From NCBI GenBank assembly GCA_964480945.1, contig CAYZRX010000048.1, positions 1-28,344 on the forward strand: a stretch of DNA of 28,344 bases. The letters run 5' to 3'. Positions 21,746-28,344 of this stretch are shown piece after piece (the stretch's first letter is position 1; each line of letters starts with the position of its first letter). Source of the DNA: VGWB01 sp964480945. Lineage in GTDB: Bacteria > Bacteroidota > Ignavibacteria > UBA10030. The position numbers and the translations under genes are program-made. Below the pieces are notes generated by a model. It saw only the letters and a list, made by a program, of their open reading frames with translations. It had not been told where the DNA came from and did not search any database.

Positions 21746-22419
21746 AGCATCGCCCTTTCCGCTAGCCGTTGGAGGAGAGCATCGATCTCGGAGTCGCTCA
21801 GGCCTTCGATGGCCTGGGACGGCGTGAGGTCAAACAATGGCCCCGTTGCTTCCGCCACCTGGGAATAGAAATCGTGGGTGAAGAGATGTTGTTCCACGAC
21901 CCGATCCGGAACTGCCGCGGCAACCTCGCGATCACCGAGAGCACTGACAAAGGGATGCTGTCGTGATTCGTCCAGCACAGCTTGTGCAAGGTCGTCGGAC
22001 GAAAGATCACCGACAGCGAGCTTCATCGAATTCAGATGCGACCCACTCTCTCCCGGCACGATCGGGAATTGGAGCAGCAGCGCGATCGCCACAGCCGCAG
22101 CGGCAAGTGGCAGAGCCAACCGTCCCACGAGCCTCGACGGAGTCGAGACAGGGGGTCGAGAGAAAACTGGACGCGTCCCCGTGTGCTCCAGACGCTGTCG
22201 AACCCTCGGGAGGATAGTCGCGAAGTACGATGGCCCCGGCACCGTCGATCGCTCCGCGTGAAGGAAGAGAACGGCTTCCCGCACTCTCTCCTCTTCGAGG
22301 CGGCACGAGGCGCACGATCGCAGGTGCGACTCGACGGCCTCGTTCAACCCTTCCTCCAGCTTCCCGTTCACATAATCCGGGAGCAAATATTCAACGTGGT
22401 CCGTGTGCACGTCTGACAT
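21742..22419 (-). CDS. Zinc-finger anti-sigma factor (single-TM)
   Basis: Membrane-bound inhibitor of the ECF sigma factor encoded upstream; 225 aa. The N-terminal zinc-finger domain has the HxxxCxxC signature at His32, Cys36 and Cys39 (SHLRSCASCR). One TM helix lies at about 101-120 (LALPLAAAAVAIALLLQFPI), so the domain order is cytoplasmic finger, TM, periplasmic sensor of about 105 residues. The sensor ends in a C-terminal helix (SDSEIDALLQRLAERA). The gene overlaps the sigma gene by 29 bases, typical of a cognate pair whose stoichiometry must be kept. Confidence 0.9.
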   Translation of the reverse strand: MSDVHTDHVEYLLPDYVNGKLEEGLNEAVESHLRSCASCRLEEERVREAVLFLHAERSTVPGPSYFATILPRVRQRLEHTGTRPVFSRPPVSTPSRLVGRLALPLAAAAVAIALLLQFPIVPGESGSHLNSMKLAVGDLSSDDLAQAVLDESRQHPFVSALGDREVAAAVPDRVVEQHLFTHDFYSQVAEATGPLFDLTPSQAIEGLSDSEIDALLQRLAERAML

Positions 22420-22948
22420 ACTCCTGTATCTTTCGTACTGCGTGAAAGTAGTTTGCCTTGAGACCCCCGACGGACGTCTTCAAAATCTTCGCAATTTCCT
22501 CGTAGGGCATCTCCTCATAGAACCGAAGGACGAACACCGAACGCTGTTTGTTGGGAAGCCGGGCGATCGCTTGTTCGATCAGCGCCCGATCCTCCTCCCG
22601 CTCAACGGCTTCATCCGGGGCCTCGGTCCCGGTGTCTTCGGCCTCAAACAACTCATCGATCCTGAAAAACTCCTTCACCTTCTGGCGACGGAGCGCGTTC
22701 AGCGCGATGTTGACCGCGATCCGGTACAGCCACGTGTAAAGTGACGACTCAGCTCGGAAGCTCCGGAGCGATTCATATGCCTTGACAAAGACATCCTGGG
22801 TGATATCGTCTGCCGCCTCGTGATCACTGACGAACCGACGAGCAACCCAATAGATCCTCTCCTGATAGCGCAACACCAGCTGATTGAATGCTGATTCGTC
22901 GCCGTTCTGGAAGAGGCGGACGAGCTCGAGATCGCTTCGATCAGTCAT
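22391..22948 (-). CDS. ECF RNA polymerase sigma factor (RpoE-like)
   Basis: 185 aa containing sigma region 2 (NQLVLRYQERIYWVARRFV, then DITQDVFVKAYESLRSF) and the YTWLYRIAVNIALNALRR block of regions 2.3-2.4. An acidic linker (about 98-118) follows, then region 4 (RLPNKQRSVFVLRFYEEMPY, then EIAKILKTSVGGLKANYFHA). No other domain is present. The genes that follow encode its anti-sigma factor and a periplasmic protein, so it probably responds to an envelope signal. Autoregulation is likely; a candidate site lies just upstream. Confidence 0.95.
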   Translation of the reverse strand: MTDRSDLELVRLFQNGDESAFNQLVLRYQERIYWVARRFVSDHEAADDITQDVFVKAYESLRSFRAESSLYTWLYRIAVNIALNALRRQKVKEFFRIDELFEAEDTGTEAPDEAVEREEDRALIEQAIARLPNKQRSVFVLRFYEEMPYEEIAKILKTSVGGLKANYFHAVRKIQEYVRRAHGPR

Positions 22949-22970
22949 TCAGTCCGCTAACTTCACACAG

Positions 22971-22999
22971 TTTCGACAAGGATTACTGCTGAAAGGTTT
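22971..22999 (-). promoter_or_regulatory. Candidate ECF-type autoregulatory promoter
   Basis: On the minus strand AAACCTTT (22992-22999) is followed, after 14 bases, by GTCGAAA (22971-22977), some 20 bases before the sigma gene start. AAC-containing -35 and GTC-containing -10 elements are typical of ECF promoters. The spacing is not certain, and no second copy was found to confirm it. Confidence 0.3.
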
Positions 23000-23106
23000 A
23001 ACAACGAGGGAGATTTCAACCCTCTCCCCCCGAATTCCTCCCAGAATCGGCCAATTCCTCTCACTCACAAATGACGAGCCACGTCTCTTTCCCATTTCTG
23101 GCACTT

Positions 23107-24384
23107 TCACGCCACCCTCTTCAGCACCATCAGCGTCAGGTCATCCGATTGCGGCTCATCAGCGACAAACTTGGAGACGTCTGAGACAATATCGTGCTTC
23201 AACGCGGCAGCCGGCTTCTCTCCCCCCTCGATGATCCGTTTCCGCAACCGATCCTCGCCATACTCCTTGAAGGACTTGTCCATCGCCTCCGTGACACCAT
23301 CGGTATACAACACGATTGTGTCCCGCTGCGACAGACTGATTGTTTCTTGCTGGAACTGGCTGGCCTCGAACATCCCCAGGGGCAACCCGCCGCTTCCCAG
23401 CGTGCTCAGGGAACTCGACGAGGGTCTGAAGACGAACGGGAAATTGTGACCGGCGTTCACGTACGTGAACGTCGCTTGGGGGATGTCGAGGATTCCAATG
23501 AACAGGGTGATGAAGCGCTCCGGCTCCGTGTTCGCGTAGACGACCTGATTGAGCTTGCCGGTCAGCTCGGCCAGATCGAGAGTGTTCCCGATATAGGCAT
23601 GGAGCGTCGCGTGGAGCGTCGAGACGAGCAGAGCGGCCGGGACGCCTTTGCCCGAAACGTCAGCGACGACGAGGGCGAACTTCCCGTCGTCCAGCCTGAT
23701 GATGTCAAAGTAGTCGCCTCCCACCATTTTTGTCGGCTGGGCGATCGCATCGATTTCGTAGCCTGGGAGGCTCGGGATCTCTTTCGGCAGCAACCGCCGC
23801 TGAATGGCTCCTGCGATCTCGATCTCTTTTTCGATTCGTTCCTTCTCGACGATCGCGAGATGCAGCCGGGCGTTCTCGATCGCCAGGGCTGCGTGATCCG
23901 AGAACGCTTCAAGGAAGTACTCATCCTGCCTGTTAAACGCGCCCACCTTCTTATTGAGAATCTGAAAAACGCCGATCATTTTGCCCTTCCTATCGCGCAT
24001 CGGCATGCAGAGCATCGTCTTGGTCAGGAATCCCGTTCGGAGGTCAAAACCGGAGAAAAACCGCTTATCCTTCCACGCGTTTGTCAGGTTGACCGTTTTC
24101 CCCGTTTTTGCGACATGACCTGCGATCCCCGTACCGATGGGCAGCCGGATCCTCACAAGCTCCTTCCCTTTCAGGACTTTGGACCAAAGCTCGTTCTTCT
24201 CCTCGTCGATGAGGTAGATGGTGCCGCGAGCGGCCTTGAGGTTTTTGGTCGCCAGCTCGAGGATGATTTTCAGAAGCTTATCCAGATCGAGGGTCGAATT
24301 GAGAATTTTCGAAGCGTTGATGAGCGCTTCGAGTCTCCGGATTTGATTTGCGCTTCTGGTTGATGGCTTCTTCCTTGGGGGCAT
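23107..24384 (-). CDS. GAF domain plus PP2C-type (SpoIIE/RsbU) serine phosphatase
   Basis: A 425-aa soluble signalling protein. A GAF sensor occupies about 15-175 (LINASKILNSTLDLDKLLKI; GTGIAGHVAKTGKTVNLTNA; FSDHAALAIENARLHLA). A short coiled linker (EKERIEKEIEIAGAIQRRLL) leads to the SpoIIE phosphatase from about 205. Metal-binding and catalytic blocks are GGDYFD, VADVSGKG, NAGHNFPFVF, LYTDGVTEA and SDDLTLM, all intact. Such enzymes usually dephosphorylate STAS anti-anti-sigma factors, but none is encoded nearby. An AGGAG lies 8 bases before ATG, and a promoter is visible at 24497-24525. The GAF ligand is unknown. Confidence 0.94.
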   Translation of the reverse strand: MPPRKKPSTRSANQIRRLEALINASKILNSTLDLDKLLKIILELATKNLKAARGTIYLIDEEKNELWSKVLKGKELVRIRLPIGTGIAGHVAKTGKTVNLTNAWKDKRFFSGFDLRTGFLTKTMLCMPMRDRKGKMIGVFQILNKKVGAFNRQDEYFLEAFSDHAALAIENARLHLAIVEKERIEKEIEIAGAIQRRLLPKEIPSLPGYEIDAIAQPTKMVGGDYFDIIRLDDGKFALVVADVSGKGVPAALLVSTLHATLHAYIGNTLDLAELTGKLNQVVYANTEPERFITLFIGILDIPQATFTYVNAGHNFPFVFRPSSSSLSTLGSGGLPLGMFEASQFQQETISLSQRDTIVLYTDGVTEAMDKSFKEYGEDRLRKRIIEGGEKPAAALKHDIVSDVSKFVADEPQSDDLTLMVLKRVA

Positions 24385-24398
24385 AGTGGATCTCCTAA

Positions 24399-24481
24399 GT
24401 CATGCCGAACTCGGTTCGGCATCTGACCAGACCCCGAAACCCCAACGAACGACATCGGGGCAGGCAAGTTCGGGGTGACAC
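24399..24481. repeat. Dispersed palindromic element in the leader of the GAF-SpoIIE gene
   Basis: The ends GTCATGCCGAAC and GTTCGGGGTGAC are near-perfect inverted repeats. The left end itself folds (ATGCCGAA at 24402-24409 against TTCGGCAT at 24415-24422). The right end recurs at 20072-20089. It resembles common intergenic GTCATGCCGAAC-type palindromes and lies between the predicted promoter and the ATG, so it would be transcribed in the leader. Confidence 0.65.
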
Positions 24482-24496
24482 GATTTTGTGCAAGCA

Positions 24497-24525
24497 ATGA
24501 TAGCGTGATTCTGTCTCAGAGTCAA
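24497..24525 (-). promoter_or_regulatory. Sigma-70 promoter of the GAF-SpoIIE gene
   Basis: TTGACT (24520-24525), 17 bases, TATCAT (24497-24502). The predicted start at about 24490 gives a leader of about 105 bases that contains the palindromic element. Confidence 0.65.
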
Positions 24526-24623
24526 CTGAGCAACCCAACACAACCCAACTCACCCTTGGCCGCCCGATGGTTTTGCGTTCTTTGCGTACCGATGTTTTTT
24601 GTCGGGATCATCGGGGGTCTCCG

Positions 24624-24746
24624 CCGAAGGCGTGCCTTCGGGAGAAGGGTGCTCGGAGATGCCCGCGCTGAGCATTCTTCGACTTCGTTCGTCCCAACTA
24701 ACGTTGGGACTCTCTGCGCTCAGAATGAATCGGCTATTGGGGTGAC
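24624..24746. repeat. Second cluster of dispersed palindromes
   Basis: Contains CCGAAGGC-GT-GCCTTCGG (24624-24641) and GTCCCAAC-TAAC-GTTGGGAC (24691-24710). The latter lies between inexactly inverted sequences around GCGCTGAGCATTCTTC and GCGCTCAGAATGA. It ends in the same GGGGTGACA as the other elements. No coding potential is visible. Confidence 0.55.
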
Positions 24747-24754
24747 AGGTACAT

Positions 24755-24794
24755 AAAAAGGACGTCCCGCTGGTGCAACCAGCGGGACGTCCTT
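24755..24794 (-). terminator. Strong rho-independent terminator of the T9SS cargo gene
   Basis: Perfect 17-bp arms (24758-24774 and 24778-24794) around a GCA loop; on the minus strand the stem is followed by a short run of Ts (five counting the last stem pairs). It lies 33 bases after the stop of the giant gene. The stem is unusually long and flawless. Confidence 0.85.
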
Positions 24795-24827
24795 CAGAAG
24801 CTTGTCCGAGCTACAAAGAAGACTGGC

Positions 24828-27800
24828 TTACTTCAGCAGCGTCATCTTCTTCGCAGTTACGAACTGATCAGCCACGATGCGGTAGATGTAAATGCCGGAC
24901 GGAACCGTGTAACCAGCATCGTCTCTGCCATTCCACGTGATGTTGTAGAATGCCGCACTGAGCTTCTGACCCGACATCAACGTCCTGACTTTCATACCAA
25001 GCAGGTTGTAGATCTCGAGTGTGACGGGAGCTTCCTTCGGCAATCCGAACCGAATCGTGGTGCTCGGGTTGAACGGGTTCGGATAGTTCTGCATCAAAGC
25101 GAAGTCCGTCGGAATCTGGTCGTTCGCGAGCGCAACATCGGAGACGCACGTGACGTTGACCTTATAGCCAATACGGCTACCGTCGAATGCATCAGTCCCA
25201 ATGACCGTGATGAACGTGGTACCGGAGACCTTCTGCGTCACCGTCAGCACGCCGTTCGCCACAGTAGCTGTCGCGACTGCCGGATTGTCCACTGCAACCG
25301 TGTAGGTGATCCCACCCTTTGCTCCAGTGAACAAAGCAGGATTCACCAGGTCGCGCGTGAAGGTCTTGGCACCGTCGCTCAAGCTGATCGGCGCAATCCC
25401 GTTGGCTACGACCATCGTGGATTTCAATCCGTAGGTGTAGATCGCACCACCCGGAATGAGACCGCCCGTGGAGTTCACGTTGACGACCGTCGGCACACCG
25501 TTGATGACGTAGTTGTCATACTGTGCACCTTGCAGCGACCAGGTGTTCCCGACATCGGCACTGGTGCCGGATCGGCGGATCATCCTGACGTTCGCAATGT
25601 CGTCGAAGTCAGCATAACCCTCGGCCGTCAATTCAAGGTTGAACTGCGTCTGGCCCAGCGGTCCCGAGGTCTTGATGAACCAGGAGAAGTCTGGGTAGCG
25701 TGCAATATCAACATCCTGAGAGACGCCGTTCGCAATCGGCAAGCCGACAATACCCGTTGGCCGGATGTTGTCGTACCTGATCGTTGCAGAGACGCCGATC
25801 AGCTGGCTTATTGCAGCTGAGTTGACGATCGTAATGGCCGCTGGACGATAGTAGCTCACATCGCCGATCGGGAACTCGTTACGTCCGAAGGCAATCAAGT
25901 TCCCTGACTTCAGAGGCACCTGGACGTTTCCAACAACGTGGCTCTTGTCGCCTGTCGCCACATTGCGGACAAATCCCGATACCACGGAACCGGCGGCGTT
26001 GCCACCAAGCACCAGCGCATTGTCAGCACTAGTATACACCAAGCCGTTCACGAAGGTCACAATACCGGTGCACCTCAGGTTTCCACCGTTGATTGTGACT
26101 GTGTTCGAAGAATTGGTTTTGTCGATTGTGATCGACCCGATCGAAGAACCCGTGCTCGGGACTGTGACGGTTTGATCCGTCGCGCCGCCGAACGTGATCG
26201 AGCCGGCACCGCCAAACGCCGGAGCCGTCGCGTTGCTGTACGCAGCGTCAAGCAGCACCTGCACCTGGCCGAGCGCTGTGACCAGAACGCCGGCATCGAT
26301 ATTCAGGTCGTTCCGGATCGTCAGCGCACCGCTGATCGTGACCGAAGACGTCAGCGTCGTCACTGCGTTCGCAACGTTGCTGCTGCGAGTGAACGTAAGG
26401 TCCTTCACGGTCGTCGGCAGCTCTTTGCCCGAATTCATCACGCCGTTGGCCTCGTAGACGACAACCATATTGTCGCCGCCAAAGGTCAACGTGCCGCCAT
26501 TGAGCGCAACGGAAGCCGTGCTCCGACGTGTGATCGTCGCAGCGTCCACCAGCGTCAGAGTGCGATCGGCAGCCGTTCCGAGGTCAAGCACGCCCGTACG
26601 GAGCTGCAGAGCGGTGCTCACCGTCCTGTTTCCTGGGAGCTCAACCTTATCGGCGGACAGGGCATTGGCTACACGGAGCGTGCTCACAAGGCTGGTCGGC
26701 GTTGCAGGCCAGACCTTGCTGTCTATGATCGCTCCGTCCGCGGCTCCATCCACCACGAGCGTGATCGAACCGGCATAGACCGGTGATACGTCGAAGCCAC
26801 CGGACATCCAGTTCACCATTGCACCATCGGCGACAGCAAGAATCGGCGTGTCGTTTGTGTTGGCACTGCTGATGTCCGGAGAAGCCTGGACATCGAGCAT
26901 GCCCGTCACGGTGACAACGCCTGTCTGTGCCGCAATGGTTGCTGCTGCATTGGCGGTGAATCGCAGGTTAGGAATCGAGAATGCGGTGGCGCCCTGGTTA
27001 AAGGTCGTTGTCGCAATGACCAGATAGCCATCGCCAGCCGTGTAGGCGCTCGTCGTTCCGGTCTTCTTGTACGTTCCGGAGACCGTCAGATCGTAATCGC
27101 CGAAGTCCAGATTACCACCATCGTGTAAGAAGTCACCGGTCACCGTCACACTGGGCGTCGTACCCGACAAGGAAAGCGTGACGTCGTTGGAGACCGTCAA
27201 GTTTGTCAGGTTAACAGCACCCGAAGCGGTGAAGGTCAGAGGCGGTGTAGCGGCATTCAACTTCAGGATGCCTGTCGTTCCACCGGATGTGGCCAGGAAT
27301 GCTGTCCCGCTGCCCATGGTAACGCTTGAGCCTGCGGCGGTCAGCGTCCGGCCGTCACCGATGTCAATGCCTACTCCAACTGCCACTGCTGAGGCCTTGC
27401 TCACCGTGAGGTTGCCTGAAACGGTCAGGTTCTGACCACCGGCAGCCAGGGTGAGGGAGCTCGCTGCAGCATTGACCGAGACTTCTACGTTGGCAGCAAT
27501 CGTCCCAGCGTTCGTATTGACCGTCAAGGTCGTGGCCGCCAGCGTGTAGAACTTCAGGAGGCCGCTACCTACGATCGTGGCGCCGCCGGTGAGGCTGTGT
27601 CCCGCACCGCGCAGCGTTAGAGTGAATGCGCCAACGTCGATCTTACCGGCGACATGGTTGAGGTTACCGTTGGACATGAGGTCGGCACCGAGCGTCAGTA
27701 CGTTATCCGCATCGGCCGTTACGATATCGCCGACTTGCGTGCCCTTATCGCCGGCACCCGTGCCCATGGTCACCGTCAGCGTGGCCGCGGCGCTCGCAAA

Positions 27801-28344
27801 ATTAATCGCGCCGTTCGCCGCACTCGGGTCACCGTCGATCACGTCATCCGTGCCGGTCGCGCCAGCACCGTCCGTGTAGTCGGCGCCCATTTGCATATCG
27901 ACAATACCCTTGCAGCCGTTGATCACGTTGTCTTCCGAGTTCACGAAGATCGGCGGCAGAAGGCCGCTACCCGAGATCGTCGTGCCACCCGTCGCCGCGA
28001 GAATCAGGTAATTCGCTGCGGGGAAGGTCGAGGCGCTCAGATTGACGACTTGACCGTCAACCTGCATCGTGGGGCCAGCCATAGTGATTATCTGACCATT
28101 GGCAATCGCCAGCGTTTGATACTGGCTGACCGTCAATATGCCGTTGACCGTCGGCGAGCTGGTGATCGTCACCACTCCACGAGCCGCAGCACCCATACCA
28201 GACACGTTTGTCCCGGCCCCGTTGCCGCCGTTCGTGGTAGAGACGGACAGGTTTTCCAGCTTGTCCGCGGCTGCGGGCAGCTCGAGGGATGACGCCTTGT
28301 CACGGCCAATGTACGTGACATTGACCATCGAGTTTGTACCGATC
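24828..28344 (-). CDS. Giant secreted surface protein with T9SS C-terminal sorting domain, N-terminus outside window
   Basis: The frame is open through the last base of the window, so the first ATG inside it (28328) is not the real start; about 1171 residues are visible. Most of the protein (up to about residue 800) is Thr/Ser/Val/Gly/Ala-rich beta-strand sequence with few Cys and recurring patterns like LTVSGNLTVS, VTVTGDF and GSGTAFLATSGG. This suggests a beta-helix or stacked beta repeats. Near the end is an Ig/cadherin-like module (YTVAVDNPAVATATVANGVL). The last 91 residues are the T9SS sorting domain: FALMQNYPNPFNPSTTIRFG, LEIYNLLGMKVRTL, SGIYIYRI and KKMTLLK. It is therefore exported and attached or released at the cell surface. 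The function is unknown (adhesin, matrix or S-layer-like are options). Confidence 0.93.
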   Translation of the reverse strand, partial: IGTNSMVNVTYIGRDKASSLELPAAADKLENLSVSTTNGGNGAGTNVSGMGAAARGVVTITSSPTVNGILTVSQYQTLAIANGQIITMAGPTMQVDGQVVNLSASTFPAANYLILAATGGTTISGSGLLPPIFVNSEDNVINGCKGIVDMQMGADYTDGAGATGTDDVIDGDPSAANGAINFASAAATLTVTMGTGAGDKGTQVGDIVTADADNVLTLGADLMSNGNLNHVAGKIDVGAFTLTLRGAGHSLTGGATIVGSGLLKFYTLAATTLTVNTNAGTIAANVEVSVNAAASSLTLAAGGQNLTVSGNLTVSKASAVAVGVGIDIGDGRTLTAAGSSVTMGSGTAFLATSGGTTGILKLNAATPPLTFTASGAVNLTNLTVSNDVTLSLSGTTPSVTVTGDFLHDGGNLDFGDYDLTVSGTYKKTGTTSAYTAGDGYLVIATTTFNQGATAFSIPNLRFTANAAATIAAQTGVVTVTGMLDVQASPDISSANTNDTPILAVADGAMVNWMSGGFDVSPVYAGSITLVVDGAADGAIIDSKVWPATPTSLVSTLRVANALSADKVELPGNRTVSTALQLRTGVLDLGTAADRTLTLVDAATITRRSTASVALNGGTLTFGGDNMVVVYEANGVMNSGKELPTTVKDLTFTRSSNVANAVTTLTSSVTISGALTIRNDLNIDAGVLVTALGQVQVLLDAAYSNATAPAFGGAGSITFGGATDQTVTVPSTGSSIGSITIDKTNSSNTVTINGGNLRCTGIVTFVNGLVYTSADNALVLGGNAAGSVVSGFVRNVATGDKSHVVGNVQVPLKSGNLIAFGRNEFPIGDVSYYRPAAITIVNSAAISQLIGVSATIRYDNIRPTGIVGLPIANGVSQDVDIARYPDFSWFIKTSGPLGQTQFNLELTAEGYADFDDIANVRMIRRSGTSADVGNTWSLQGAQYDNYVINGVPTVVNVNSTGGLIPGGAIYTYGLKSTMVVANGIAPISLSDGAKTFTRDLVNPALFTGAKGGITYTVAVDNPAVATATVANGVLTVTQKVSGTTFITVIGTDAFDGSRIGYKVNVTCVSDVALANDQIPTDFALMQNYPNPFNPSTTIRFGLPKEAPVTLEIYNLLGMKVRTLMSGQKLSAAFYNITWNGRDDAGYTVPSGIYIYRIVADQFVTAKKMTLLK

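Noticed and set aside
23006..23024. GAGGG...CCCTC hairpin upstream of the ECF sigma gene
   Set aside because: Only five pairs, no T-tract on either strand and not placed after a gene end; not supportable as a terminator or operator.
23194..24363. 389-codon plus-strand frame antisense to the GAF-SpoIIE gene
   Set aside because: Shadow of a fully conserved phosphatase; low-complexity Arg/Asp/Glu/Leu composition.
25938..26786. 282-codon plus-strand frame inside the giant gene
   Set aside because: Antisense to the repeat region of the T9SS cargo; Arg/His-rich composition and no domain.
24828..28344. Internal repeats of the giant gene as a CRISPR or satellite array
   Set aside because: The repetition is at the protein level and diverged; there are no regularly spaced identical DNA repeats.

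Overview
The window is a fragment of a G+C-rich bacterial genome, and one run of 100 Ns (20461-20560) suggests a draft or metagenome assembly. Two features point to the Bacteroidota/Chlorobiota side of the tree (Ignavibacteria-, Kapabacteria- or Rhodothermia-like). One is an alternative complex III (Act) operon. The other is a giant secreted protein ending in a type IX secretion (T9SS) C-terminal sorting domain with an NPFNPST motif. Several promoters nevertheless look like ordinary sigma-70 sites (TTGACA, 17 bp, TAnnnT) rather than the Bacteroides-type signal. I cannot name a species.

Layout. 1-4797 (minus): actA (pentaheme cytochrome), a 73-aa twin-arginine small protein, actB (fused molybdopterin-like/ferredoxin subunit) and actC (NrfD-type membrane subunit, cut by the window edge). 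The operon is preceded by a promoter whose -10 lies inside a perfect 12-bp inverted repeat resembling a Fur box. A possible extra 46-aa membrane microprotein overlaps the actA start. 5165-5239 (minus): tRNA-Val(CAC) with its own promoter. 5412-6161 (minus): response regulator with a coiled-coil output. 6249-10764 (minus): era, a DUF1015 gene, methylmalonyl-CoA epimerase and uvrC, tightly packed. 10870-14391 (minus): secA, then glnB followed by a rho-independent terminator.

14588-19580 (plus): an envelope/housekeeping operon of PBP4-type carboxypeptidase, glutaminyl-cyclase-like M28 protein, an unknown 4-TM protein, prmA and ppx/gppA. 19581-20091: REP-type repeats around an internally deleted RAYT transposase. 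20092-21062 (minus): NifS/IscS-like cysteine desulfurase broken by the assembly gap. 21254-22948 (minus): ECF sigma factor, zinc-finger anti-sigma factor and a small periplasmic protein, forming an envelope stress module. 23107-24384 (minus): GAF-SpoIIE phosphatase. 24385-24827: dispersed palindromes, a promoter and a strong terminator. 24828-28344 (minus): the T9SS cargo protein, whose N-terminus lies outside the window.

Most genes are conserved housekeeping or respiratory genes. The least familiar parts are the small proteins and palindromic operator around the act operon, the RAYT/REP relic with other dispersed palindromes, and the uncharacterised 4-TM protein and DUF1015 gene. I found no CRISPR array, prophage, toxin-antitoxin pair or complete insertion sequence, and nothing I would call a wholly new system.
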